NCBI GenBank assembly: GCA_013911885.1
Contig: JACESI010000003.1
Location: 1-64,000, forward strand
Direction: 5' to 3'
Length of the DNA stretch: 64,000 nt
From: Hyphomicrobiales bacterium
Lineage (GTDB): Bacteria > Pseudomonadota > Alphaproteobacteria > Rhizobiales > JACESI01
In this document: in pieces, positions 35,896 through 44,916 of the stretch
Numbering within the stretch: the first letter of the stretch is position 1
Layout of the letters: each line of letters begins with the position of its first letter
Translations under genes and position numbers: made by a program
Notes under the pieces: model-generated
Told to the model about the DNA's origin: nothing
The model's input: only the letters and a program-made list of their open reading frames with translations
Databases searched by the model: none

Positions 35896-37513
35896 CCGCG
35901 CCGGATTTCACTTCGATATCGAAAGCGGCCGCCATCAGGGCCTTTGTGTAATCGGTTTTCGGATGGTCAAAAATCTCGGCGGCGGGGCCGTGTTCGACCA
36001 CTTTGCCGAACTGCATCACCATGACATGGTTTGAAAGCGCGCGGACCACCTTGAGGTCGTGCGAAATGAACAGATAGGTGAGATTGTGCTTGCGCTGGAG
36101 CGCGCGCAGGAGATCGACCACCTGCGCCTGAACGCTCATATCGAGGGCGGAGGTGGGCTCATCCAGCATCACGAATTTCGGTTCAAGCACCATGGCGCGG
36201 GCAATCGCGATGCGCTGGCGCTGACCGCCGGAAAATTCATGCGGGTAGCGAAAGCGCGTCGCCGGATCAAGCCCGACTTCATGGAGCACATTGACGACCG
36301 CCTGGTCGCGTTCGCTGGTCTTGAGGGTCGGCTTATGGATCTTCAAGCCTTCTTCGATGATATCCTGCACCGAAAGACGCGGGCTGAGCGAACCGAACGG
36401 GTCCTGAAAGACGATCTGCATATCGCGCCGGAGCGGACGCATCGCCTTGAAACTCAACTGGTTGATATCACGCTCGCCAAACCGGATCGTGCCGTTCGAC
36501 GAGATCAGCCGCATCAGCGCAAGGCCGAGCGTGGTCTTGCCCGAACCGGATTCACCGACAACGCCGAGGGTCTGGCCGGCGCGCACCGCAATGTCGACGC
36601 CGTCGACCGCCTTGATGTGGCTGACCGTGCGGCGCATCAGTCCGGCCTTGACCGGGAACCATACTTTAAGATCCTCCGTGCGGACCACGACCGGCGCGGA
36701 TGCATCCTCCCGGATCGGATCGCCCTTGGGCTCGGCGGAAAGCAGGTGCTTTGTATAATCATGCTGCGGGTTATCGAAAATCGACGCTGTCGGCCCGCGT
36801 TCGACAATCAGGCCTTTGGTCATGACGCAGACATCATCCGCGATCTTGCGCACGATCCCGAGATCGTGAGTAATGAAGAGAAGACCCATGCCGGTCTCTT
36901 CCCGGAGCTTTTTCAAAAGCACCAGAATTTGCGCCTGCACAGTCACATCGAGCGCGGTCGTCGGCTCATCGGCAATCAGGATATCCGGCTCGTTCGCAAG
37001 CGCCATTGCAATCATCACCCGCTGGCGCTGGCCACCGGACAATTGGTGCGGAAAGGCGTTGAGGCGGGTTTCCGGATCGCGGATGCCGACCTGATGCAGA
37101 AGCTCGATCACCCGCACCCGCGCCGCGCGATCGCCCATGCCGCGATGCAGCTTGAGGACTTCGGCAATCTGCTTTTCGATCGTGTGCAGCGGATTGAGCG
37201 AAGACATTGGTTCCTGGAATATAAACGAGATGTCGTTGCCCCGCACCGCCCGCAACCGGCGTTCTGGAACCTTCAACAGGTCCTCGCCGCGAAACAGGAT
37301 TTCGCCATGCGGGTGATGCGCGGCCGGGTAGGGCAGGAGCTTCAGCACCGACAGCGCCGTCACCGATTTGCCGGACCCGGATTCGCCGACAAGCGCCAGA
37401 GTCTTACCGCTGTGAAGATCGAACGATACCCCGCGCACGGCATCGGTCACCGTTCCGCCCTGACGGAATTGAACGCCGAGATTGCGCACGCTGAGGAGCG
37501 GTTCACCGGTCAT
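35885..37513 (-). CDS. yejF: Peptide ABC transporter ATPase with two nucleotide-binding domains (YejF type)
   Basis: A 542-aa fused ATPase. The first domain has Walker [13 protein letters not shown] (about residue 40), signature [12 protein letters not shown] and Walker [14 protein letters not shown]; the second has [14 protein letters not shown] (about 320), [12 protein letters not shown] and [13 protein letters not shown]. It powers the importer made of YejB and YejE. Its ATG overlaps the stop of the PIN gene (ATGA), so the two are translationally coupled. Confidence 0.95.
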   Translation of the reverse strand: MTGEPLLSVRNLGVQFRQGGTVTDAVRGVSFDLHSGKTLALVGESGSGKSVTALSVLKLLPYPAAHHPHGEILFRGEDLLKVPERRLRAVRGNDISFIFQEPMSSLNPLHTIEKQIAEVLKLHRGMGDRAARVRVIELLHQVGIRDPETRLNAFPHQLSGGQRQRVMIAMALANEPDILIADEPTTALDVTVQAQILVLLKKLREETGMGLLFITHDLGIVRKIADDVCVMTKGLIVERGPTASIFDNPQHDYTKHLLSAEPKGDPIREDASAPVVVRTEDLKVWFPVKAGLMRRTVSHIKAVDGVDIAVRAGQTLGVVGESGSGKTTLGLALMRLISSNGTIRFGERDINQLSFKAMRPLRRDMQIVFQDPFGSLSPRLSVQDIIEEGLKIHKPTLKTSERDQAVVNVLHEVGLDPATRFRYPHEFSGGQRQRIAIARAMVLEPKFVMLDEPTSALDMSVQAQVVDLLRALQRKHNLTYLFISHDLKVVRALSNHVMVMQFGKVVEHGPAAEIFDHPKTDYTKALMAAAFDIEVKSGAVME

Positions 37514-37941
37514 GAAAGCTCCTTGAGGTCATCGAGTGAGAGCACCTCGATCGGGCTGTAAGTGCGCATGTCCCGGTCCTGGCTCACGATATAGGTGCAT
37601 CCGGCAAGGCTCGCTGTGGCGCAGTGAACTGCGTCGAGAAGTTCGAGACCGGCACTTGCCGACAGCTCTGCCGCGGCGCGGATCACTTCGCGGTCGCAGG
37701 CGATGGTAGCGATCATGTCCGCATTGTCGAAAAGCGCGTCATAGCGGCGGGCGAGCGCGTCATTGCCGTTTACCAGCGGCTTGACGAGAACCTCGCCCCT
37801 TGTGATCTCGCTTGCCATTAGAAACACAAGCCCGCGCTCGGCCATACGGAAAAGATCGAGTGCCACGCTGTTGAACGCTTCGACTGCGGCGATAACGATG
37901 TTGGTATCGACATAGACCTGTTCGTGGAGCAAGCGCTGCAT
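37510..37941 (-). CDS. PIN-domain nuclease, orphan toxin-like, inside the yej operon
   Basis: A 143-aa protein from ATG 37941, preceded by GAGGGC. The four acidic positions of a PIN active site are present: D12 (VYVDTNIVIAAVEAF), E50 (RGEVLV), D103 (LLDAVHCATA) and D122 or D124 (SQDRDM). VapC-like PIN proteins are Mg-dependent RNases. No antitoxin gene is next to it: yejE ends seven bases before it, and its stop overlaps yejF by 4 bp. Either it has become a harmless or regulatory part of the operon, or its antitoxin is elsewhere. Confidence 0.88.
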   Translation of the reverse strand: MQRLLHEQVYVDTNIVIAAVEAFNSVALDLFRMAERGLVFLMASEITRGEVLVKPLVNGNDALARRYDALFDNADMIATIACDREVIRAAAELSASAGLELLDAVHCATASLAGCTYIVSQDRDMRTYSPIEVLSLDDLKELS

Positions 37942-37948
37942 GATGCCC

Positions 37949-39085
37949 TCACACAAAGGTCTTGCGCGGGTCGAGTGCATCGCGCACCGCCTCGCCGATG
38001 AAAATCAGAAGGCTCAGCATCAGCGAGATCACCACGAAAGCGCTGATCCCGAGCCAGGGGGCCTGAAGTTCATCCTTGCCCTGCCGCAGCAATTCACCAA
38101 GCGACGGCGAACCGGGCGGCAGTCCGAAGCCCAGAAAATCGAGCGAGGTCAACGTCGTGATCGAGCCGTTGAGAATGAAGGGCATGAAGGTGATGGTCGC
38201 GACCATCGCGTTCGGCAGCAGATGGCGCCACATGATTTTCGCATTCGAGACCCCGAGCGCGCGGGCTGCATTCACATATTCGAAATTGCGTGCGCGCAGG
38301 AATTCCGCCCTGACCACGCCGACCAGCGCAACCCATGAAAACAAGAGCAGAATGCCGAGGAGAATCCAGAAGCCCGGCGTGATGACCGAGGCAATGATGA
38401 GCAACAGATAAAGCTGCGGCACCGACGACCATATCTCGATGAATCGCTGGAACAAAAGGTCGGTCCAGCCGCCGAAATAGCCTTGCACGGCTCCGGCGGC
38501 GACCCCGATCAGCGAGGAGAACAGCGTCAGCGTCAGGCCGAAAATCACGGAGATACGAAAGCCGTAGATCACCCGCGCCACGACATCGCGGCCCTGATTG
38601 TCGGTGCCGAGAAAATTGAGATTGCCGATGGTGCAGTTGATGTCGTCTACCCCGTCTGGGTAGCGGCTGCAGGCCTCCGCCCTGTCCATGCGCCAGAAAG
38701 GCGGCGACGGCGCGGGGCGCGGAATGTCCTTGTTCACGGATTGATGCGAATAGCGCACCACCGGCCAGATCATCCAGCCATGGGCATTGATCTCGTTCTG
38801 GATGAAGGGATCGCGATAATCGGTGATCGCGAGGAAGCCACCGAATTTCTCTTCCGGGTAATCGATGAGAAACGGCGTCAATATCTCGCCCTTGTAGGAG
38901 GCGAGAAGCGGTTTGTCGTTTGCAATCAGCTCGGCAAAGAGCGAGACGAAGAACAGAACCAGAAAAATCCACAGCGCCCAATAGCCGCGGCGGTTTGCCT
39001 TGAAATTCTGCCAGCGTCGCTGATTGAGCGGCGAAAGACGCGGCTTTCGGGCCATCGGGGTCGCATTTGTCGTCAACGTATCCAT
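37949..39085 (-). CDS. yejE: Peptide ABC transporter permease (YejE type)
   Basis: A 378-aa inner-membrane permease. ATG at 39085 (MDTLTTNATPMARK) lies two bases after the yejB stop. After a first membrane helix (residues 30-50) there is a large periplasmic loop, then the permease core with GTDNQGRDVVARVIYG and the EAA-like loop EFLRARNFEYVNAARALGVSNAKIMWRHLLPNA (in steps), which contacts the ATPase. This is the typical YejE layout and length. Confidence 0.95.
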   Translation of the reverse strand: MDTLTTNATPMARKPRLSPLNQRRWQNFKANRRGYWALWIFLVLFFVSLFAELIANDKPLLASYKGEILTPFLIDYPEEKFGGFLAITDYRDPFIQNEINAHGWMIWPVVRYSHQSVNKDIPRPAPSPPFWRMDRAEACSRYPDGVDDINCTIGNLNFLGTDNQGRDVVARVIYGFRISVIFGLTLTLFSSLIGVAAGAVQGYFGGWTDLLFQRFIEIWSSVPQLYLLLIIASVITPGFWILLGILLLFSWVALVGVVRAEFLRARNFEYVNAARALGVSNAKIMWRHLLPNAMVATITFMPFILNGSITTLTSLDFLGFGLPPGSPSLGELLRQGKDELQAPWLGISAFVVISLMLSLLIFIGEAVRDALDPRKTFV

Positions 39086-39087
39086 GA

Positions 39088-40182
39088 TCAAACCTTGCGC
39101 GCCTCGAAGTCGATCCGCGGATCAATCAACATATAGGTGACATCGGAGATGAGATTGACGATAAGGCCCATCAGCGAAAAGATATAGAGCGTTGCAAACA
39201 CCACGGCATAATCGCGGTTCAACACCGATTCGAAGCCCAGAAGACCAAGCCCGTCGAGGGAGAAGATCACCTCGATGAGAAGCGAGCCGGTGAAGAATGA
39301 GGTGATGAAAGCGCCAGGAAAACCGGCGATAAGGATAAGCATCGCGTTGCGGAATACATGACCGTAAAGCACCCGGTTCTCGCTCAGCCCCTTGGCCCGC
39401 GCTGTGACCACATATTGCTTGCGGATTTCATCGAGAAACGAATTCTTGGTGAGAAAGGTGGTGGTTGCGAAAGCCGACAGGGCAAGCGCTGTGATCGGCA
39501 GCGTCAAATGCCAGAAATAGTCGATAATCTTGCCTGCAAACGAGAGTTCCGACCAATTATCAGAGGTCAGTCCGCGCAGGGGAAACCAGTCGAAAAACTC
39601 GCTGCCCGCAAAAAACACGATCAGCATGATCGCGAACAGAAAGCCCGGGATCGCATAGGCAACGACAATGACCGAGGATGTCCAGACATCAAACCGGCTG
39701 CCGTCGCTGACGGCTTTTGAAATGCCGAGCGGTATCGAGATGCCATATTGCAGGAGCGTCAGCCAGATGCCGAGAGAGATCGACACCGGCATTTTCTCGA
39801 TGATGAGATCAATGATCGTCACATCGCGAAAATAGCTCTCGCCAAAATCAAAGCGCAGATAGTCCCAGACCATGATGGAAAAGCGCTCAAGCGGCGGTTT
39901 GTCGAAACCGAATTGAGCCTCGAGCTGCTTGATGAAATCTGGATCGAGGCCCTGAGCGCCGCGATATTTGGTCGTGAGGTCGTCAGAACCCAGATTCTGG
40001 CCGATATCGCCGGTGCTGCCGCTGACACGGTCGGTCGCCGACCCGGCCGCGCCGGTCAGTTCCGCAATCACTTTTTCGACCGGCCCGCCCGGTGCGAACT
40101 GGATGATCAGAAACGCAATCGCCATGATACCGAGCATGGTCGGTATGATGAGCAGCAGGCGGCGAAAAATATAGGCGGCCAT
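39088..40182 (-). CDS. yejB: Peptide ABC transporter permease (YejB type)
   Basis: A 364-aa inner-membrane permease. The N-terminal helix [19 protein letters not shown] is followed by FAPGGPVE, a long periplasmic part, and the core ending with the EAA loop [34 protein letters not shown] (in steps) and [20 protein letters not shown]. It pairs with YejE. Thirty bases separate it from the binding protein gene. Confidence 0.95.
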   Translation of the reverse strand: MAAYIFRRLLLIIPTMLGIMAIAFLIIQFAPGGPVEKVIAELTGAAGSATDRVSGSTGDIGQNLGSDDLTTKYRGAQGLDPDFIKQLEAQFGFDKPPLERFSIMVWDYLRFDFGESYFRDVTIIDLIIEKMPVSISLGIWLTLLQYGISIPLGISKAVSDGSRFDVWTSSVIVVAYAIPGFLFAIMLIVFFAGSEFFDWFPLRGLTSDNWSELSFAGKIIDYFWHLTLPITALALSAFATTTFLTKNSFLDEIRKQYVVTARAKGLSENRVLYGHVFRNAMLILIAGFPGAFITSFFTGSLLIEVIFSLDGLGLLGFESVLNRDYAVVFATLYIFSLMGLIVNLISDVTYMLIDPRIDFEARKV

Positions 40183-40212
40183 GAAAATTCTCGATCCGAA
40201 TGAATCAAATGG

Positions 40213-42117
40213 TTAAAGCTTGGCTGCTTTGTCCTTGTCGTACCACCATGTGGAGAGGAATGGAAAACCATAATCGGGCTTCTTCACATCTGGAAAGCTG
40301 AACTTGTTCCAATAGGCGGTGCGGTGTCCTTCAAGATGCCAGTTCGGTATGGTGAAGAAATGGGCGCGCAGAATCCGGTCGAGCGCACGGGCAGCGGTTT
40401 CCATCTCGGCACGCGATCGCGCGCTTTCCACCGCTTCGATCATGGCATCGACGGCGGCAAGTTTGATACCGCAGTAATTGCTGCTTCCAGGAAGGACTGC
40501 GGCGGTGGAGTGAAACGCGGAGCGGAAATCCTCAAGCGGTGTTGCCGAAAAACGCCGGGCGAGGCCGGTTATGTCGAAATCAAAGGTCTTCAGCCTGTCC
40601 TGATATTGCGCGGCATCGACAAGACGGGTTTGGGCCTTGATGCCAAGCAGGGTGAGATTGGTGATAAACCCGCTCACGATGCGCTCGAAATCTTGCGAGC
40701 GCATCAGAAATTCGATGTTGAGTTCGGTGCCGTCCGGTTTGGCCAGGGTCCCGTTCCTGCGCTCCCACCCGGCAGCGCTCAGCAATTCGGATGCTTTTCG
40801 AAGATTGTCGCGGCTGCGGCCGGAGCCGTCGCTGACCGGGGGTATGACCGCCTCATCGAAAACGCGCGGATCAAGCTCTTCGCGGAACGGTTCGAGAAGG
40901 GCGAGTTCCGCGCCTTCCGGCTTGCCTTCGGCCTGAAAGGTGGAGGTGGCGAAAGTGGAGGTTGACCGGGTATAGGCGCCGAAGAACTGGTTCTGGTTCA
41001 GCCATTCGAAATCAAACGCAAGGCCGAGTGCCTCGCGTGTCCTGCCATCGGCGAATTGCGGACGGCGGGTGTTGATGAAAAAGGCCTGCATATACGCTGA
41101 TTTGTCGCTGGGGAAAATCGTCTTGATGACTTTGCCTTTTTTTACCGCGTCGAAATCATATTTCTGGACCCAGTTGCGTGAGATATACTCAAGCCTGAAA
41201 TCGAGGTCGCCTTTGGTGAAGGCCTGAAATGCGACCAGCCCTTCGCGAAAGAACTCGATGCGCACGATATCGAAATTGCCCTGTCCGATATTGATCGGCA
41301 GGGCCTTGCCCCAATAATCCTCGCGCCGTTCATATTCGATGAATTCACCGGGCTTGAAACGACCGACCCGGTAAGCGCCGGAGCCAAGAGGCGGATCCAT
41401 CGTGTTGCCCACGAAGTCACGATCAGCAAAAAAAGCTTTCGAAAAAACCGGGAGAGAGGCTGCGGAAAAAGGTTGCAGCAGGCTCTGGTTGCCATCGAAG
41501 ACGAATTCGACGGTGAGCGCGTCAAGGGCGCGGCAGGCGGAAAGATTGCCGAGCGACAGTCCAATGCTTGGATGTCCTTTCGTCGTATCCGTCAGGGTCG
41601 CGACCGACCAGACGACGTCCTCGGCAAGGATCGGCATTCCATCGGCGAAACGCGCCTCCTCGCGCATGTGAAAGGTAAAAGTATTGCGGTCTTCCGAGAC
41701 ATCGATTGTCTTTGCGATCAGACCATAGACCGTGTCCGGCTCGTCTGCGGTGCCGGAGACAAGGCTGTCGAAACAGATATCCATGCCCATCGGGCCGTCA
41801 CCCTTCGCGGCAAATCCGTTCATTGTGTTGAAGGTCTGCGGGTTCTGATTATAGCCCCAGCTGCCGGGTATGAAGGTGAATTTGCCGCCCTTGGGTGCTG
41901 CGGGATTAACATAGTCCAAATGGGCAAAATCACGGGGATATTTCACGTCGCCGAAAATCGAAAGCGCATGCAGCCCGGTTCTGCCCGCCGCATGAGCAAA
42001 AGGAACGATGCCGCCTGCGAGCGCTGTTGCGGCAATTCCCTTGAGAAAGGTCCGCCGCGAATGGGCGGAACGCAAGACAGGCGGGCGGCGGTCGAAATCG
42101 TGGGAAAATGATCGCAT
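40213..42117 (-). CDS. yejA: Peptide ABC transporter substrate-binding protein (YejA type), Tat signal
   Basis: A 634-aa periplasmic family 5 solute-binding protein from ATG 42117, with GAGGA seven bases upstream. The export signal has the twin arginine: SRRTFLKGIAATALAGG, ending AHA. YPRDFAHLDYVNPAAPKGG and PGSWGYNQNPQTFNTMNGF are family marks of YejA. First gene of yejA-yejB-yejE-PIN-yejF. Family knowledge: Yej imports microcin-C-like and other peptides and affects peptide resistance and virulence in some relatives. Confidence 0.94.
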   Translation of the reverse strand: MRSFSHDFDRRPPVLRSAHSRRTFLKGIAATALAGGIVPFAHAAGRTGLHALSIFGDVKYPRDFAHLDYVNPAAPKGGKFTFIPGSWGYNQNPQTFNTMNGFAAKGDGPMGMDICFDSLVSGTADEPDTVYGLIAKTIDVSEDRNTFTFHMREEARFADGMPILAEDVVWSVATLTDTTKGHPSIGLSLGNLSACRALDALTVEFVFDGNQSLLQPFSAASLPVFSKAFFADRDFVGNTMDPPLGSGAYRVGRFKPGEFIEYERREDYWGKALPINIGQGNFDIVRIEFFREGLVAFQAFTKGDLDFRLEYISRNWVQKYDFDAVKKGKVIKTIFPSDKSAYMQAFFINTRRPQFADGRTREALGLAFDFEWLNQNQFFGAYTRSTSTFATSTFQAEGKPEGAELALLEPFREELDPRVFDEAVIPPVSDGSGRSRDNLRKASELLSAAGWERRNGTLAKPDGTELNIEFLMRSQDFERIVSGFITNLTLLGIKAQTRLVDAAQYQDRLKTFDFDITGLARRFSATPLEDFRSAFHSTAAVLPGSSNYCGIKLAAVDAMIEAVESARSRAEMETAARALDRILRAHFFTIPNWHLEGHRTAYWNKFSFPDVKKPDYGFPFLSTWWYDKDKAAKL

Positions 42118-42282
42118 CTTCTGTCCTCGGGTCTGGGCTATGCAAAGCGTCACGAAATGACGCGGCTTTTCGGCGCGCTCTCCATGCGACAGGCTAAAGG
42201 ATCGTCAGGCGATTGAACAATCAAAAAAACAAAAACCGCCGGACAGGGCCACAGGTGGTTCAGATGTCAAAAGGTGAGCGTC

Positions 42283-42831
42283 CTAGTTGGTTGGCAAGGC
42301 CACCGGATTTTGCGAAAGCGTCCGCATATAAGCAATGAGGTTCGCACGATCTTCCGGGTTCTTGAGACCGGCAAAGCCCATGGCTGTGCCCTTGATCCAG
42401 CCGCTCGGTTTGGTGAAAAAGCCGTTCAACTCCTCAAAGGTCCATTTCTTGCCCGCGCCGTATTCTTTCATTGCGCCGGAATAACCGAAGTCTCCGACCG
42501 CAGCGATATCACGGCCGACAACGTCCCAAAGATGCGGGCCGACCTTGTTGGGACCGCCTTCTTCAAACGAATGGCAGGCTGTGCAACGCTTCAGGAGACC
42601 CTCGCCTGCACTCACATCGGCGCTCGCAAGAAGGGATCCGATGGCTGGTTCAGCAGTTTCAGCGGCACCAGCCGTCGGCGTATCACTGGCTTCTGCGACC
42701 TCGATCCTGTAGCCCGGTGTCTCTGGTGCTTCAACGTGGAAGACGGTTTCGGACATGAAGCTCAAGCCGAGCGCGACGAAAATCGTGAACAGAAAGCCCA
42801 TGGCGAGTGTGTTGAAATCTGGAAGTTTCAT
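42283..42831 (-). CDS. cycM: Membrane-anchored c-type cytochrome, CycM type
   Basis: A 182-aa protein from ATG 42831 (MKLPDFNTLAMGFLFTIF). The first 30 residues are an uncleaved signal anchor; a Pro/Ala-rich linker (about 40-75) leads to a class I cytochrome c with the haem site RCTACHSFEEGGPNKVGPHLWDVVG and a distal Met ligand, probably in IKGTAMGFAGL. It carries electrons from the bc1 complex to an aa3-type oxidase in Hyphomicrobiales. Confidence 0.93.
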   Translation of the reverse strand: MKLPDFNTLAMGFLFTIFVALGLSFMSETVFHVEAPETPGYRIEVAEASDTPTAGAAETAEPAIGSLLASADVSAGEGLLKRCTACHSFEEGGPNKVGPHLWDVVGRDIAAVGDFGYSGAMKEYGAGKKWTFEELNGFFTKPSGWIKGTAMGFAGLKNPEDRANLIAYMRTLSQNPVALPTN

Positions 42832-43209
42832 CGCGGCGCGTTGTCCTTTTATCAAGGTTCAGGAATAATGGCAGCTTGGCGGCAGACTGGGAAATACCCT
42901 TAGCCCCGATACCATCAAGGTTGCGCGGAAATTACCGAGTTTCGTGCGAAAATCAACTCGTATAAAAGGCAGGGCCGCGACTTTTATACGCATTGGAGGA
43001 AATCGACGTCTTAATTGCCGAATCCGAAGTGCGCGAGCCACCCGGTTCTCGCGTCGCTCTTTGATGGTTGCGATTGCAGCAACCAAAGGTTAAACGAGCT
43101 GGCCGACAAGGGCTTTATTGGCATTGGCGTCTGGTTTTACTGTGTTTGTTCACGTGTCTGGCGCTTGCCTGTCTTTCCCGCTTTCTGATCCTATCGAGTG
43201 TATGCATCC
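42832..43209. other. Divergent intergenic region between cycM and kdsB
   Basis: 378 bp without a supported gene. It holds the perfect inverted repeat at 42959-42990. I see no terminator or RNA gene. Confidence 0.45.
42959..42990. repeat. Perfect 10-bp inverted repeat
   Basis: CGTATAAAAG (42959-42968) and CTTTTATACG (42981-42990) are exact inverted copies with a 12-bp GC-rich centre. AT-rich arms around a GC-rich spacer look more like an operator or paired binding site than a terminator. Confidence 0.55.
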
Positions 43210-43941
43210 ATGACCCCGCTCATTTTGATCCCCTCCAGGCTTGCCTCAACCCGGCTTCCCGGCAAGCCGCTTGCGGATATCAATGGTCTGCCGATGATCG
43301 TGCAGGTCCTGAACCGGGCGCGCGAGGCGGATATCGGACGGGTTGTCGTCGCCGCTGATCATCCGCAGATATGTGAGGCGGTGCGCGCGGCGGGGGGAGA
43401 GGCGGTGATGACGCGGGCGGACCACAGCAATGGCTCGGACCGTATCTGGGAGGCGCTCAATCACCTCGATCCCGACGGCAAGATCGCGACCATCATCAAT
43501 GTTCAGGGCGATCTGCCGACGATTGATCAGGCCTCGATCCAGGCGGCGGCGCACCTGCTTGAGGATCCGCTCGTCGACATCGCGACCATTGCCGCGGTGA
43601 TCAGTAATGATGCGGAAAAGGTCAATCCGAACGTCGTCAAGGTCATTGGCAGTCCGATCAGTGAGGCCCGTCTGCGCGCGCTCTATTTTACGCGCGCGAC
43701 GGCCCCTTATGGGGACGGCCCGCTCTATCACCATATTGGGCTTTACGGCTATCGCCGCGACGCCCTCGCGCGCTATGTCGCGCTCAAGCCGTCGGTTTTG
43801 GAAAAGCGCGAAAGTCTCGAACAGTTGCGCGCTCTCGAGGCGGGGATGCGGATTGACGTGGCACTCGTTGACACTTTTCCCCTCGGTGTCGATACTCCGG
43901 CTGATCTCGTGCGCGCCCGCGCGCTCCTCGCACGCTCCTGA
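43210..43941 (+). CDS. kdsB: 3-deoxy-manno-octulosonate cytidylyltransferase
   Basis: A 243-aa enzyme that activates Kdo as CMP-Kdo for lipopolysaccharide. [20 protein letters not shown] is the CTP-binding N-terminus, followed by [35 protein letters not shown] and [17 protein letters not shown], all KdsB marks. ATG at 43210 matches the family start; a GTG lies four codons earlier. A short gap of about 50 bp leads to pheA. Confidence 0.96.
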   Translation: MTPLILIPSRLASTRLPGKPLADINGLPMIVQVLNRAREADIGRVVVAADHPQICEAVRAAGGEAVMTRADHSNGSDRIWEALNHLDPDGKIATIINVQGDLPTIDQASIQAAAHLLEDPLVDIATIAAVISNDAEKVNPNVVKVIGSPISEARLRALYFTRATAPYGDGPLYHHIGLYGYRRDALARYVALKPSVLEKRESLEQLRALEAGMRIDVALVDTFPLGVDTPADLVRARALLARS

Positions 43942-43995
43942 GCGCACCGACACCCCTTCTCAACCATGCCTTTCCAGAACCAAACGGACCTTTCC

Positions 43996-44862
43996 ATGAC
44001 CGATCAAGACCGGACCAAAATTGCTTTTCAAGGGGAATTCGGCGCGAATTCGGATACCGCCTGCCGGGACATGTTCCCGACGATGGAGCCGCTGCCCTGC
44101 GCCACATTCGAGGACGCGTTCGCCGCCTTGAAAGAAGGCGCGGCCGACCTTGCCATGATTCCGATTGACAATTCCCTTGCGGGCCGGGTTGCCGATATTC
44201 ATCATCTCCTGCCGGATTCCGGGCTTTACATTATCGGCGAGTATTTTCTCCCGATTCATTTCCAGCTGATGGTTCTGCCGGGTGTGCAGCTCTCGGAAAT
44301 CACCCATGTCTACAGCCATATCCACGCGCTCGGCCAATGTCGGAACATCATCCGCAAAAATGGCTGGAAGGCGCTTGTGGCCGGCGATACGGCGGGTGCT
44401 GCGAAACTCATCGCGGAACGGGGCGAACGCACCGGCGCCGCCCTTGCACCGGTACTGGCCGCTGAACTCTATCATCTTGAAATTCTTGCCCGAAATGTCG
44501 AAGACGCCGACCACAACACGACACGCTTCGTCATCCTGTCGCGCGAGCCGAAAGTACCGCCGCTCTCCCAACAGGGCATGATGGTGACATCGTTCGTCTT
44601 CCGCGTCCGCAACGTGCCGGCGGCTCTTTACAAGGCGATGGGCGGCTTTGCGACGAACGGCGTCAACATGACGAAACTCGAGAGTTATCAGCTCGATGGC
44701 CAGTTCACGGCGACCCAGTTCTATGCCGAAATCGACGGCCACCCGGACGAGCAGCGCGTGCGCTTTGCGATGGAGGAACTCGGCTTCTTTTCCGACGTGA
44801 TCCGCATTCTCGGCACCTATCCGGCAAGCCCTTTTCGCAAGCAGTCGCCACTCAGCGTCTGA
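43996..44862 (+). CDS. pheA: Prephenate dehydratase
   Basis: A 288-aa enzyme that converts prephenate to phenylpyruvate for phenylalanine. The catalytic domain covers residues about 7-185, with IAFQGEFGANSD, ADLAMIPIDNSLAGRV and the essential DADHNTTRFVILS-type motif (DHNTTRF). A C-terminal ACT domain (about 200-280, MMVTSFVFRVRNVPAALYKAM, then MTKLESYQLDGQF) binds phenylalanine for feedback control. A start 10 codons upstream (43966) is possible. There is no chorismate mutase domain, as usual in Alphaproteobacteria. Confidence 0.95.
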   Translation: MTDQDRTKIAFQGEFGANSDTACRDMFPTMEPLPCATFEDAFAALKEGAADLAMIPIDNSLAGRVADIHHLLPDSGLYIIGEYFLPIHFQLMVLPGVQLSEITHVYSHIHALGQCRNIIRKNGWKALVAGDTAGAAKLIAERGERTGAALAPVLAAELYHLEILARNVEDADHNTTRFVILSREPKVPPLSQQGMMVTSFVFRVRNVPAALYKAMGGFATNGVNMTKLESYQLDGQFTATQFYAEIDGHPDEQRVRFAMEELGFFSDVIRILGTYPASPFRKQSPLSV

Positions 44863-44916
44863 CGCGATCGGTTGATCCACTGTCGGACAGCAAAGACCGT
44901 CCTGCACCTGGGTGGC

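Noticed and set aside
36059..37561. A 500-aa frame opposite yejF
   Set aside because: The minus-strand frame has two complete ABC ATPase domains; the plus-strand frame is a GC-driven shadow rich in His, Arg and Asp.
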